Origin: Paraburkholderia acidipaludis NBRC 101816 | GTDB taxonomy: Bacteria > Pseudomonadota > Gammaproteobacteria > Burkholderiales > Burkholderiaceae | Direction of reading: 5' to 3' | Assembly (NCBI RefSeq): GCF_000684975.1 | Contig: NZ_BAXZ01000034.1 | Coordinates: 1-64,000 of the forward strand | DNA length: 64,000 nucleotides | Shown here: positions 25,238-34,673 of the stretch, piece by piece | Position numbering within the stretch: position 1 is the stretch's first letter | How the letters are laid out: each line of letters starts with the position of its first letter | Notes under the pieces: model-generated | The model's database searches: none | What the model was told of the DNA's origin: nothing | The model's input: only the letters and a program-made list of their open reading frames with translations | Program-made: the position numbers and the translations under genes

Positions 25238-26557
25238 ATGCTCACGCATGCCGAGCCCGCAACGGGCGATGTTTCGACAACGCAGACCGACGTGCGGTCC
25301 TATGCATGGGTCGTGTTCGCGTTGACGGTGGGCCTTTTGCTCTCCGACTACATGTCGCGCCAGGTGCTGAATGCCGTGTTTCCGTTGCTCAAGGCGACGT
25401 GGAGTCTCTCCGATACGCGGCTTGGCACGCTCAGCAGCGTGGTCGCCTTGATGGTGGGCGTGCTCACGTTTCCGCTTTCGGTGCTTGCCGACCGCTGGGG
25501 CCGGGTCAGGAGCATTGTGCTGATGGCGGCGATGTGGAGTCTCGCCACGTTCGGCTGCGCCATCTCGTCGAACTATGGCGAGATGCTGCTCGCCCGGGCC
25601 TTCGTCGGTATTGGTGAAGCGGCCTATGGCAGTGTCGGCATCGCCGTTGTCCTGAGCATTTTTCCGCCGCGCCTGCGCGCCACGATCGCCGCTGCGTTCA
25701 TGGCCGGCGGTGCGTTCGGCTCGGTGCTGGGCATGGCGCTGGGCGGTGCGGTCGCGGCGCGCCTGGGCTGGCGTGCGGCGTTCGGCGCGATGGCGGCGCT
25801 CGGCATCGTCCTGCTCGTTCTGTACCGGTTCGCCGTGACCGAAAAGCGGCTCGCGCCGCTGCATCCGGCGTGCGCGAGCCGGCAGGCGCGGGGCAGCGGC
25901 ATGCGCATGACCTTCCGTGCGCTGATGAACGGGCTTTTTTCGACAAGATCCGTGGTGTGCGCCTACGTCGGCAGCGGCCTCCATCTGCTGGTTCCGGCGG
26001 CCGTATGGGCGTGGATGCCCAGTTTCCTGAACCGCTACTACGGCATGCCGGTGGGCCGCGCGGCCATGGGCTCGGCCGTCTTCGTGCTCGCCACCGCTTG
26101 CGGCATGGTGGCGTGCGGAAATCTGACCGACCGGCTCAGCAAGCATGCGCGCGAGCGGAAGTGGAGCACGGCCATTGCCTTCTGCCTGATCTGCTTCGCA
26201 CTGCTCGCTATCGGATTCCGCATGCCGGCGGGCGGCGCGCAACTCGTCGTGATCGGCGCGGGCATGTTTTTCTGCGCCGGTGCGACCGGCCCCTCGGGGG
26301 CGATGGTGGCGAACCTCACGCCGCCGTCGATCCATGCCTCGGCGTTTGCCACGCTGACGCTCGCGAATAACCTGCTGGGCCTCGCACCCGCCGCGGTGTT
26401 CACGGGTGTCCTCGCCGATCGCATCGGGCTGCTTGGCGCGTTGCAGTTCGTGCCGTTTGCGCCGCTTGCCGCGGCGGTTGCCTTCTACATCGGCAAACGC
26501 AGCTATATAGTCGATCTCGATCGCGTGAGCGCCCTTCAAGAGCGGGCGGTGCGCTGA
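25238..26557 (+). CDS. Major facilitator superfamily transporter
   Basis: A 439-residue inner-membrane transporter with about 12 segments. The cytoplasmic loop LADRWGRVRS (residues about 85-94) is the MFS signature between segments 2 and 3, and GIGEAAYGSVGIAV follows in segment 4. The start has AAGGAG. It lies 96 bases after BKACE in the same direction and before the oxidoreductase and dioxygenase genes, so it may import the operon substrate. The class resembles organic acid and aromatic acid transporters. Confidence 0.88.
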   Translation: MLTHAEPATGDVSTTQTDVRSYAWVVFALTVGLLLSDYMSRQVLNAVFPLLKATWSLSDTRLGTLSSVVALMVGVLTFPLSVLADRWGRVRSIVLMAAMWSLATFGCAISSNYGEMLLARAFVGIGEAAYGSVGIAVVLSIFPPRLRATIAAAFMAGGAFGSVLGMALGGAVAARLGWRAAFGAMAALGIVLLVLYRFAVTEKRLAPLHPACASRQARGSGMRMTFRALMNGLFSTRSVVCAYVGSGLHLLVPAAVWAWMPSFLNRYYGMPVGRAAMGSAVFVLATACGMVACGNLTDRLSKHARERKWSTAIAFCLICFALLAIGFRMPAGGAQLVVIGAGMFFCAGATGPSGAMVANLTPPSIHASAFATLTLANNLLGLAPAAVFTGVLADRIGLLGALQFVPFAPLAAAVAFYIGKRSYIVDLDRVSALQERAVR

Positions 26558-26627
26558 TTGGCGAGGCGGGTTGGCGGGAAGCTGAAATTAGCAGTTCGAA
26601 GTTTGAATGAAAGACAGGAGATACGAC

Positions 26628-27608
26628 ATGGCGAAAGCCGTACGCTTTCACGAAACCGGTGGTCCGGAAGTGTTGCGCTATGAGAACGTCGAAGTGGGCA
26701 GTCCGGGCCCCGGGCAGGTTCGTTTGCGCCATGAGGCCGTGGGCCTGAACTTCGCCGACACCTACTTCCGCACCGGCCTGTACCCCGTGCCGCTGCCTTC
26801 CGGCATGGGTGTCGAGGCTGCGGGCGTGGTGGAAACCGTGGGTCCCGATGTGACCAACGTGGCGCCCGGCGACCGCGTGACCTATACCGGCTTCGTCAAC
26901 ACGCTCGGCGCCTACAGCACGGAGCGTCTGATTCCGGCGGCGCCGCTCATCAAGCTGCCCGCGGCAATTGCCTGCGAAACGGCCGCCGGGATGACGATGC
27001 GCGGCCTGACGGCGTCCTACCTGCTGCGCCGCATTCGCGACTTCAAGGCGGGCGACACCGTGCTTTTGCACGCCGCTGCGGGTGGCGTGGGCCTGATCGT
27101 GTCGCAATGGGCCAAGCTTCTGGGGCTCACGGTGATCGGCACGGTGTCGAGCGAGGCGAAGGGCGAGGTGGCCCGCGCACACGGTTGCGATCACATCGTC
27201 GACTACAGTCACGAAGACGTGGCGAAGCGCGTGCGCGAACTGACGGGGGGCGTGGGCGTGGATGCGGTGTTCGACAGTGTCGGCAAGGATACTTTCGAGG
27301 CGTCGCTCGACTCGCTGAAGCGCCGCGGCCTGATGGTGTGCGTCGGCACGGCGTCCGGGCCGATTCCGCCGTTCAATCCGCAGATCCTCGCCATGAAGGG
27401 CTCGCTTTACCTCACGCGCCCGGCGCTGGCAGACTATATCGCCGACCCGGCCGAGAAGAACGAACTCGCCGGCGAACTGTTCGGCCACGTCGCCGCGGGC
27501 CGTATCAAGATCGAGCTCAACCAGCGTTACGCACTGGAAGATGCGGCGCAGGCCCATCGCGATCTCGAAGCGCGCAAGACGACCGGCTCGTCGGTCTTCG
27601 TCATCTAA
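26628..27608 (+). CDS. Quinone oxidoreductase-type medium-chain dehydrogenase
   Basis: A 326-residue zinc-independent MDR protein of the NADPH:quinone reductase type. Early residues HEAVGLNFADTYFRTGLYPV and GVEAAGVVETVG are the GroES-like domain. The nucleotide-binding motif AAAGGVGLIVSQWAKLLG follows near residue 150, and TRPALADYIA near 265 matches QOR enzymes. No catalytic zinc ligands are seen. The start at 26628 follows CAGGAGATACGAC. The next gene begins 11 bases after its stop. It would reduce an enone or quinone in the pathway. Confidence 0.88.
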   Translation: MAKAVRFHETGGPEVLRYENVEVGSPGPGQVRLRHEAVGLNFADTYFRTGLYPVPLPSGMGVEAAGVVETVGPDVTNVAPGDRVTYTGFVNTLGAYSTERLIPAAPLIKLPAAIACETAAGMTMRGLTASYLLRRIRDFKAGDTVLLHAAAGGVGLIVSQWAKLLGLTVIGTVSSEAKGEVARAHGCDHIVDYSHEDVAKRVRELTGGVGVDAVFDSVGKDTFEASLDSLKRRGLMVCVGTASGPIPPFNPQILAMKGSLYLTRPALADYIADPAEKNELAGELFGHVAAGRIKIELNQRYALEDAAQAHRDLEARKTTGSSVFVI

Positions 27609-27618
27609 GGAGAAGCCT

Positions 27619-28467
27619 GTGCGAGTCGAACTCTTGACCTGTGCGATCGGCGCGGAACTGGTCGGCGTCAATCTTGCCGATGCGATTGGCGACGATGGCC
27701 TCTTTGCCGAGATTCGCGCGGCGCTGCTGAAGCACCGGGTGCTGTTCCTGCGCGATCAGGAGATTTCGCGCGCCGAGCACGTGGCGTTCGCGCGCCGTTT
27801 CGGCGAGCTGGAAGACCATCCGGTTGCGGGCAGCGACCCGGACCACCCCGGCCTCGTGCGCATCTACAAGAACCCGGACCAGCCCAACGACCGCTACGAG
27901 AACGCGTGGCACGCGGATGCCACCTGGCGCGAGGCGCCGCAGTTCGGCGCCGTGCTGCGCTGCGTGGAGTGCCCGCCGGTGGGCGGCGACACCATGTGGG
28001 CCAACATGGCTCTCGCGTATGAGAACCTGCCGGACTACGTCAAGACCCAGATCGCCGATCTGCGTGCGCGGCACAGCATCGAAGCGAGCTTCGGTGCTGC
28101 GATGCCGATCGAAAGGCGCCTTGCGCTGAAGGTGCAGTACCCGGACGCAGAGCATCCTGTTGTGCGCACGCATCCGGAAACAGGCGAGAAAGTGCTGTTC
28201 GTGAACGGCTTCACCACGCATTTCACGAACTACCACACGCCGGAGCGCGTGCGCTTCGGGCAGGACGCCAATCCGGGCGCGGGCGATCTGCTGCGCTATC
28301 TCGTGAGCCAGGCGTATATCCCCGAGTACCAGGTGCGCTGGCGCTGGCGACCCAACAGCATGGCGATCTGGGACAACCGCAGCACGCAGCACTATGCCGT
28401 GATGGACTATCCGCCGTGCCATCGCAAGATGGAGCGCGCCGGCATTGTCGGCGACAAGCCTTACTGA
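27619..28467 (+). CDS. TauD/TfdA-family Fe(II)/2-oxoglutarate dioxygenase
   Basis: A 282-residue dioxygenase starting at a GTG seven bases after AAGGAG. The iron triad is visible: H-A-D in WHADATW (residues about 98-100) and the distal His in STQHYAV near 258. The 2-oxoglutarate-binding Arg is in HRKMERAGIVG near 271. These enzymes hydroxylate a substrate next to a heteroatom, as in taurine, 2,4-D or sulfate-ester cleavage. It is preceded by QOR and followed by a small hydrolase whose start lies 17 bases after its stop. The substrate is unknown. Confidence 0.9.
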   Translation: MRVELLTCAIGAELVGVNLADAIGDDGLFAEIRAALLKHRVLFLRDQEISRAEHVAFARRFGELEDHPVAGSDPDHPGLVRIYKNPDQPNDRYENAWHADATWREAPQFGAVLRCVECPPVGGDTMWANMALAYENLPDYVKTQIADLRARHSIEASFGAAMPIERRLALKVQYPDAEHPVVRTHPETGEKVLFVNGFTTHFTNYHTPERVRFGQDANPGAGDLLRYLVSQAYIPEYQVRWRWRPNSMAIWDNRSTQHYAVMDYPPCHRKMERAGIVGDKPY

Positions 28468-28483
28468 TATCGCGGGCAAAAGC

Positions 28484-29047
28484 ATGATGACGATCGAGAC
28501 GACGCCGACCATTCTGATGGTCCCGGGGCTGCGCGACCACGTCGCGGAGCATTGGCAAACCCTGCTGGAGCACAAACTGCCGAAGGCGGCTTCGGTGCCG
28601 CCGCTCGATCACGACAAGCTCGGTTGCGCGGCACGCGTGGCGGCGCTCGATGCCGCGCTCGCGAAAATCGAAGGCTCGGTGATCCTTGTCGCGCACAGCG
28701 CGGGCGTGATGATCACGGTGCATTGGGCGCGGCAGCATAGCCGCGAGATTCATGGCGCGCTGCTCGCCGCGCCTGCCGATCTGGAAACGCCGCTGCCGGC
28801 CGGCTATCCGGCCTTCGACGCGCTGGCGCAGAACGGCTGGCACCCGACGCCACGTCGGCCCTTGCCGTTTCCGAGCATTGTCGGCGCGAGCCGCAACGAT
28901 CCGCTCGCGTCTTTCGAGCGGGTGGCGGCCATGGCGAACGACTGGGGCAGCCGCCTCGTCGATCTGGGCGAAGTCGGCCACCTGAATCCCGCGGCCGGTT
29001 TCGGCGAATGGGCGATGGCGGAGGTGCTGATTCGTGAACTGCTCTGA
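28484..29047 (+). CDS. RBBP9/YdeN-type small alpha/beta hydrolase
   Basis: A 187-residue serine hydrolase of the RBBP9/YdeN family. The nucleophile elbow is VAHSAG (residues about 67-72) after VILVAH, the LMVPGLRDHVAEHWQT strand opens the fold, ASRNDPLASFERV carries the acid, and GEVGHLN carries the His. Two adjacent ATG codons (28484 and 28487) are possible starts; the longer frame into the dioxygenase gene is unlikely. It lies in the dioxygenase operon and may cleave an ester or thioester product. Confidence 0.85.
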   Translation: MMTIETTPTILMVPGLRDHVAEHWQTLLEHKLPKAASVPPLDHDKLGCAARVAALDAALAKIEGSVILVAHSAGVMITVHWARQHSREIHGALLAAPADLETPLPAGYPAFDALAQNGWHPTPRRPLPFPSIVGASRNDPLASFERVAAMANDWGSRLVDLGEVGHLNPAAGFGEWAMAEVLIRELL

Positions 29048-29122
29048 CTTTCGGGCTCCGGTTCATTCGAGGTGCTTTTTTCGTGCCGGTGATTTTGTAG
29101 TACTGAATTAATAGGGCGGCGC

Positions 29123-29434
29123 ATGTCACGTCGAATACCGGTTTGCACCGTAGAGGAACTCGCGCCGGGCGAGCGAAAGCTGGCCTTCGTCGACGGCCGC
29201 GGCATCGTCCTGTTCAACCTCGCCGGCGTGATTCACGCGATCGACAACACGTGCCCTCACAACGGGGCCGCAATGGCGGGCGGGCAACTGGAGGGGAACG
29301 TGCTGCGCTGCCCGGCGCACGGCCTGCGCTTCGATCTGCGCACCGGCTGTATGCCGGGAGCGGACGGGCCGTGCCTCACGACGTTTCCGGTCCACGCCGT
29401 AGACGGGCGGTGGGTCGTGAGCCTCCAGGACTGA
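29123..29434 (+). CDS. Rieske [2Fe-2S] ferredoxin
   Basis: A 103-residue Rieske protein. The cluster ligands are C-x-H in NTCPHNG (residues about 43-45) and C-x2-H in RCPAHGL (about 63-66). The spacing of 17 residues fits the dioxygenase-type ferredoxins and nitrite reductase small subunits. No partner oxygenase or reductase gene is near; the TauD-type dioxygenase does not use Rieske electron donors. It lies 75 bases after the hydrolase and 113 before the porin. Its partner is unknown. Confidence 0.9.
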   Translation: MSRRIPVCTVEELAPGERKLAFVDGRGIVLFNLAGVIHAIDNTCPHNGAAMAGGQLEGNVLRCPAHGLRFDLRTGCMPGADGPCLTTFPVHAVDGRWVVSLQD

Positions 29435-29547
29435 TACATCGATCCGGCGGCAACGCGGTCTCGCGCAGTGCCACGCAGTTTCATTTATGCAGTGACTCAC
29501 AAGGCGCCGGGACCACCCGGCCCGCATGCAGATCCGGAGGAGACGCA

Positions 29548-30696
29548 ATGAAATTGAAGTCGAGCAGCCTGGCAGCGTTGGTCATGTTCGCCGCCGCAGC
29601 CCATGCCCAATCGTCGATCACTCTGTACGGGGTGATCGATTCGGGCTTTTATTATCAAAGTACTTCGGGGCCGGCGCTGATCACGGCCGGCAACCGGTTC
29701 ACCAACAACGGCAGCGTGTTGGCCCTCAAGGACGGCGGCATCTATTCGAGCAACTGGGGTCTCAAGGGCACCGAAGACATTGGGGGCGGCTACAAGGTCA
29801 ATTTCAAGCTGCAGGGCGTGCTCAACAGCAGCAGCGGTGCCCTTGGGCTAGGCGATACCCCCGGCGTCAGCGCTCTCTTCAACCAGTACGCGATGGTGGG
29901 CGTATCCGGGCCCTTCGGCAGCATCGATGCCGGACGCCAGATCGTGCCGATGATCTGGGCGATGGCCGATACCGATGCACGCCATGCGCAGTTCTTCGGC
30001 AGCATTCTGACCGCGTGGGTGGGCATGAACCAGGCCGCCGGCTGGGTGCCCACGAGCACCAACGCGCCGATCGGCGCGCTCTATGACAGCAATGCGCTGG
30101 TCTACCATTCACCGGCCTTTCATGGCGCGACGGTCGAACTGGAGTATGCGCCGGGCGGCGTCGCGGGTCAGCCTCAGGGCGGGACGCGCGAATCCGCTGT
30201 GCTAAGGTATGCTTACGATGGCCTGCATCTGGCCGCGGTGTACTACAATGGCCACGACACGAACCCGTTTTCGGCAACCGGCGCGGCCACCCCGGCAACC
30301 GGGAACGACAACAACCGCTTCTATTACCTCGGCGCGCGCTACACGCTGGAGGGCTTCACGGTATCGGCCTCCTGGTCGCTCGGCAAGAATCCGTCGAATA
30401 CCAACCGGACCGACCTGGATCTTCTTTCGGCCGGCCTGGGATACCAGTTCTCGTCGCAGTTCGAGATCACTTCGGGTCTCTACTATCTGCACAGCCGGTC
30501 CGACGCTGCTCCAGGGCATTCGACGGAGGTTTCGCTGGGCGCCGATTACAGCCTCTCGAAGCAGACGTCGCTCTATGCCGAAGTCGGGCATGTCGCCAAC
30601 AGCGGCAACATGAACCAGATGGTGCTCTACGGTTCATTCGTGGCGCCGAATGCCAACACCACGGCCGCCATGGCGGGGGTCCGCCACACCTTCTGA
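29548..30696 (+). CDS. Gram-negative trimeric porin (Burkholderia type)
   Basis: A 382-residue outer-membrane porin. Signal peptide residues 1-20 end AAAAHAQ. The mature protein begins SSITLYGVIDSGFYY, and SNWGLKGTEDIGGGYKVNFKL and FNQYAMVGVSGPFGSIDAGRQ follow, the signature of beta-proteobacterial 16-strand porins. It ends VRHTF with terminal Phe. GGAGGAGA precedes the start. The gene ends the catabolic block and may take up its substrate; the gap of 113 bases could hold its own promoter. Confidence 0.92.
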   Translation: MKLKSSSLAALVMFAAAAHAQSSITLYGVIDSGFYYQSTSGPALITAGNRFTNNGSVLALKDGGIYSSNWGLKGTEDIGGGYKVNFKLQGVLNSSSGALGLGDTPGVSALFNQYAMVGVSGPFGSIDAGRQIVPMIWAMADTDARHAQFFGSILTAWVGMNQAAGWVPTSTNAPIGALYDSNALVYHSPAFHGATVELEYAPGGVAGQPQGGTRESAVLRYAYDGLHLAAVYYNGHDTNPFSATGAATPATGNDNNRFYYLGARYTLEGFTVSASWSLGKNPSNTNRTDLDLLSAGLGYQFSSQFEITSGLYYLHSRSDAAPGHSTEVSLGADYSLSKQTSLYAEVGHVANSGNMNQMVLYGSFVAPNANTTAAMAGVRHTF

Positions 30697-30750
30697 TGGT
30701 GTCTCTCGCGCCCGGCACCTTGCTTGCGCGTGCCGGGCGGGCTCAGGACC

Positions 30751-33537
30751 TCAGGACGGCTTGCGGCCCGAGCCGCGGCCGTCGCCCGACGACCCGTTGC
30801 GCGACGCTCTTTCTCCTTGTGCCGAGGATTGCGCGCGGCGCGCGCCGCGCCCCATCTCCTCGTGCGGGCCGTCGAGGTCGTCTCCTTCGCCGGCATCGCC
30901 GGGTCTGCGGCCTTCGACATCAACGCCGTCCGGCATGCCCACGAGGAAATTACGCTGGGGGTTCGCCAGCTCGATGCCGCGCTCCGTGAAGCGCAGCAGC
31001 ACGCGGCGATTGAACTCGCGCTGCACGCCCCAGCGCCCCGAGTCCTTGCACTGGATCTGGCCCACGAGCGTCACGCTCGCGCCGTCCACCTGGTCCACGC
31101 CCCAATAGGCGAAATCGCTGAGGATGCCTGATTTGTAGGCGTCTTCGCTGCGCAGTTCGGCGCCGATTTCCTTCAGCGTGTCGATGGCGCGCTGCAGGTC
31201 CGCGCCATGCGCGATCATCACCTTCACCGCCGCATTGCCGATGCCGCGGTTCGTGTTGTTGACCGTCGTCACCGAACTGAACGGCACCGTGTAGAGCGAG
31301 CCGTCGCCGCCGCGCAGGCGCACGGTGCGGATCGAGAGGAACTCGACCGTGCCCGAGACGCCCGCCACCGTGACCCAGTCGCCTACCTGCATGGCGTTTT
31401 CGGTGAGCAGGAAGATGCCGGTGATGAAGTCCTGCACGAGCTTTTGTGAGCCGAAGCCGAGCGCGACGCCGAAGATGCTTGCGCCCGCAACGAGCGGCGC
31501 CGTATTCACGCCCAGCTGCGAAAGCGCCGTGAGCCCGACGATGACGAAGATCGACACGAAGAGCGAGGTGCGGAACATCGGCAGCAGGGTGCGCAGGCGG
31601 GCGGCGCGCACGTAGTCGCCGGCATCGGTCCAGGCTTGCAGGCGGCGGTCGGCGGCAGCGTTCGCGGCCTCCCAGATCACCACGGCGACGACGATCGCCA
31701 CGAAGATCGTCACGATGGCGGAGCCGAGCAGGCGGCCGATGGGCGCGTTCACGATCAGGCGGCCCGGATGCAGGCCCCAGATGTGCATCAGCACGTCGAG
31801 CATGACGAGCCCGATGACGGCCATCGCGAGCCGCCGCAGCGCGGGGTAATAGCGGTAGGCGCGGCGCCGTCCGACCGACATCTCGTCGCGGTTGCCTTGC
31901 GGATCGAATACGCGGCCGAGGGCGCCCAGCACGACGATGGCGACCACGCGCCCAATCAGCAGCACGACGAGCGAGATGCCGCCCGCGTGCACGAGTTCGC
32001 GATAGCCGCCGCGCAGATCGAGGGCCCAGACGAGCCACAGCGCCATCACGACGAAGATCCCCACGCCGGCCCAGATGTCGGCGAACCAATGCGTGAGGTA
32101 GGCGAGCGAGCCATTCTTCGGCGCCCACCGGCGGATGGCGTCGGCCACCGGCCGGTAGCACTGCAGGATCATGACGGCGAGTGCGAGGTGGCCGATCAGC
32201 GCGACGATTTTCACGAGGGCGAGATGGGCGTCTTCGGTCATGCCGAGCGGCACCGCGGCGTTCAGTATCCCGCCCAGGCCGCCGATGACGACGATGCGCA
32301 CGGTCCAGCGCTGCGCGAACGCGGCAGCCGTGTCCGAGAACGGCACGAGCCGCAGCGCTTCGGCGTCGGGTGCGAACAGCAGCGCGCCCACGGCGATCAC
32401 GATGCGGCAGATCACATAGGTATCGACGAGCTCGCCGACGGCCGACGCCGCGGCCGCATCGTCCGGGCCGAACAGCGAGAGCACGCCCGCCGCGCACAAG
32501 CCGAACGCGAGCACCGGCAGCAGCTCGAGCGAGGCGAGCAGGAGCGCCGCGGGCAGACGCTGCAGGCGCTTCCAGTGATGCGCGCTGCGGTGGCGCAAGC
32601 GGGCGGTGAGCGACGTGGCCTCGGCCGTCGCGTCCTCGGTGGCGGCGGTTGCGGCGAGCGTGGCGCGGGCAGCGGCGTTCGCGTCTGCATTCGCGTTCGG
32701 GCCCGCATCCGGATCGCCGCCGGCAGCGGCCGTCGGGTCGGCGGGCTCCATGCCGGCGGCGGTGCGCAGGGCGCTCTCCTGAGCTTCCTGAGCTTCCTGG
32801 GCCTCCTCAGCATCTTGCGCGGCGTCCGGTGGGGGCGCCGCGCGCGTGGCGGCGAGGCTGCCGCCGGGCCCGTTTCGCGTGGCCGCGGCCTCGGCGTGCG
32901 CAATGATCGCGCGATGCGGCCTGCCGATGAAGCGGCGCACGAGGGCATCCACGAGCAGTGCGGGCACGAGTGTGAGCAGCAGCACGCGCAGCAGGCCGAG
33001 CAGCATGGCGTGGCCTTCCGGCGTGCCGAGCCGTTCGGTCCACCACGAGCGCGCCGACCCGACATCGAAGAGCGCCTTGCGCGCATGGATCAGGCGTTCG
33101 CCCAGCATCTGCGCGCCGTGTGCGGCGTGCTTCGCGATCTGCAGCACGAGGCCGTTTGAACGCAAGGCGTTGTCGAGCGCGGCGGAGGCCCCTTTGGGTG
33201 CGGAGGCGGTCGGGGTGGCGCTGGCCGCCGCGGCTGCCGGCGCGGGGGCCGAAGCGGGCGTGGCCAGCGCACCCGCCGCCGCGATGGCGCGCAGCGTGTC
33301 TTCCACGCGGCCGCGCTGCGCGGGGTCGTCGAGCACCTGCAGCGCGGCGTGCGCCTGGGCAGGGGTCAGAACGACAGGGGCGGCGGGGTTGGTGGGCCTG
33401 GCGGCGGCGGGCGGGGCACCAGGCCCCGGAGCGGCCACGGCGGCACTCGTCCATAACGGACATGCGAACGCCGCGAGGGACAGGATGCATAAGGCGCACA
33501 GGGCGCGCAGACTGGAAAAATGGGAGGTCCTTTGCAT
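30751..33537 (-). CDS. Large MscS-family mechanosensitive channel (YbiO/MscK-like)
   Basis: A 928-residue protein with an N-terminal signal peptide (MQRTSHFSSLRALCALCILS), a periplasmic helical domain of about 200 residues, several membrane segments to about residue 660, and the MscS pore and beta domain (GASIFGVALGFGSQKLVQDF, then GDWVTVAGVSGTVEFLSIRT). An acidic Ala/Glu repeat EEAQEAQEAQES lies near residue 245. The C-terminal tail is charged and Gly/Arg/Ser-rich. It would open under hypo-osmotic stress. The start at 33537 was chosen for the signal peptide; an in-frame extension to 33699 exists and no strong ribosome site is seen at either. Confidence 0.85.
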   Translation of the reverse strand: MQRTSHFSSLRALCALCILSLAAFACPLWTSAAVAAPGPGAPPAAARPTNPAAPVVLTPAQAHAALQVLDDPAQRGRVEDTLRAIAAAGALATPASAPAPAAAAASATPTASAPKGASAALDNALRSNGLVLQIAKHAAHGAQMLGERLIHARKALFDVGSARSWWTERLGTPEGHAMLLGLLRVLLLTLVPALLVDALVRRFIGRPHRAIIAHAEAAATRNGPGGSLAATRAAPPPDAAQDAEEAQEAQEAQESALRTAAGMEPADPTAAAGGDPDAGPNANADANAAARATLAATAATEDATAEATSLTARLRHRSAHHWKRLQRLPAALLLASLELLPVLAFGLCAAGVLSLFGPDDAAAASAVGELVDTYVICRIVIAVGALLFAPDAEALRLVPFSDTAAAFAQRWTVRIVVIGGLGGILNAAVPLGMTEDAHLALVKIVALIGHLALAVMILQCYRPVADAIRRWAPKNGSLAYLTHWFADIWAGVGIFVVMALWLVWALDLRGGYRELVHAGGISLVVLLIGRVVAIVVLGALGRVFDPQGNRDEMSVGRRRAYRYYPALRRLAMAVIGLVMLDVLMHIWGLHPGRLIVNAPIGRLLGSAIVTIFVAIVVAVVIWEAANAAADRRLQAWTDAGDYVRAARLRTLLPMFRTSLFVSIFVIVGLTALSQLGVNTAPLVAGASIFGVALGFGSQKLVQDFITGIFLLTENAMQVGDWVTVAGVSGTVEFLSIRTVRLRGGDGSLYTVPFSSVTTVNNTNRGIGNAAVKVMIAHGADLQRAIDTLKEIGAELRSEDAYKSGILSDFAYWGVDQVDGASVTLVGQIQCKDSGRWGVQREFNRRVLLRFTERGIELANPQRNFLVGMPDGVDVEGRRPGDAGEGDDLDGPHEEMGRGARRAQSSAQGERASRNGSSGDGRGSGRKPS

Positions 33538-33788
33538 GGGGGAAACGGGTCGGGCGTCGAAGACATCGGAGGCATGCGGTGGGCACGGCCGCGCCGTAGG
33601 CCATTCCGCACGGTCATTTGACCTGGAGTTGCAAATATCGTGCCCCGGGATTCGGGGCATCGGGGCGCGGAAATAGTAACTGTGGGTAACTGCGCACAAC
33701 CGCGCACGCGTGCGAGTGAGTGTGCACTCACTTTAACGCATCCGTAGCGCGGTCGGCAGTTAGCTTGCCTCGCTCTCGCGCCAGGCCG

Positions 33789-34004
33789 CAAGTTGGCCGC
33801 TTCGAGTGCCATCCACGTCTGGGCGAGCGGATGCTGGATCGCCTGGTTCTGCCCGATCGGGCGGCCGAACATGACACGCTCCTTCGCGTATTGCGTCGCG
33901 CGCCGCAACGCGGCCTGGCCAAGCCCCGCGGCCTCCGACGCAATCAGGCTCGGTGACCGGACTTCCTCTGAAAGCGCTCTCAAAGCGTCGACCGTTTCGA
34001 GCAA
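33789..34004 (-). pseudogene. Acyl-CoA dehydrogenase fragment
   Basis: About 55 residues match the C-terminal helical domain of acyl-CoA dehydrogenases: SEAAGLGQAALRRATQYAKE, then RVMFGRPIGQNQAIQHPLAQ and TWMALEAANL. The rest of the gene is missing on both sides; the frame continues into unrelated sequence at each end. It is a remnant, not functional. Confidence 0.65.
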
Positions 34005-34673
34005 TGCGAGCAGGCGCTTGTGTTTGGCGTGTTAGTGCAACTAACAGTCAGCTTATTGGTTTCCCGCCCAAGCGGCCGCGCCGCGGGAATGAAAGCGGCT
34101 TCAAGACTGGTCAGTTTTTCTTGTGTGTGAATGGATATTTATATGCAGGAAATTGTGCGTCAAGATGGGGCGATTGGAGGCTCAAAAACTTCCCGGACTT
34201 GGTGCGCCCGGGTCCAACGCTGGATTGGGGCGCGATGGTGCGGCAGGCGCTGCGGTGTTGGCGGAACCGTGCAGCCTTGACGCGTCGATTGCGATCGTTC
34301 TTGGGGCGAAGCGAGTCGCCTGCAATGACGAATCGCTGGCGGAAATGTATGCGGCTTTCGAGCGATGGATTCAACGCGAGCCGGCAATTGACTGGCGGCG
34401 TTCGAGGCGCGAATTTTCAGCCTGGTTACTTTCCGCTTGAAGTCGTCTTATGCCCTCCTGCGAGAGGCGAATGGCCATATTCAATTCATGCTTTACGTTT
34501 CAGCCGATCTTCAGCACCCGATTGAGCTTCACATAATGCAGTCCGCATTGCTCAAGTTATCGCCGAGTTTGCCGATATGACAATGTGCGGGCCGATCTCG
34601 ATGGTTGCGCGGGTGCGCCCGGTTCGCGGCCAGCGGGTAGATAGCATCATCGGGGCGGCATAATTCGACTGGA
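34005..34673. other. AT-richer stretch without a confident gene
   Basis: Composition drops relative to the flanks. Open frames on the plus strand from 34123 (MGRLEAQKLPG..., ending at 34440) and 33953 (ending at 34525) overlap each other and lack ribosome sites, so neither is called. I see no insertion sequence ends or other structure. Confidence 0.4.

Noticed and set aside
24071..26539. 822-codon minus-strand frame across BKACE and the MFS gene
   Set aside because: Antisense to two well-supported genes and without motifs.
29071..29087. Further copy of the 18-mer at GGTGCTTTTTTCGTGCC
   Set aside because: Both conserved blocks are damaged (no GAG, and CGTG for CGGG), so chance is as likely as descent.
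34123..34440. 105-residue plus-strand frame in the AT-richer patch
   Set aside because: No ribosome site, overlaps another frame, and only a short part looks protein-like.
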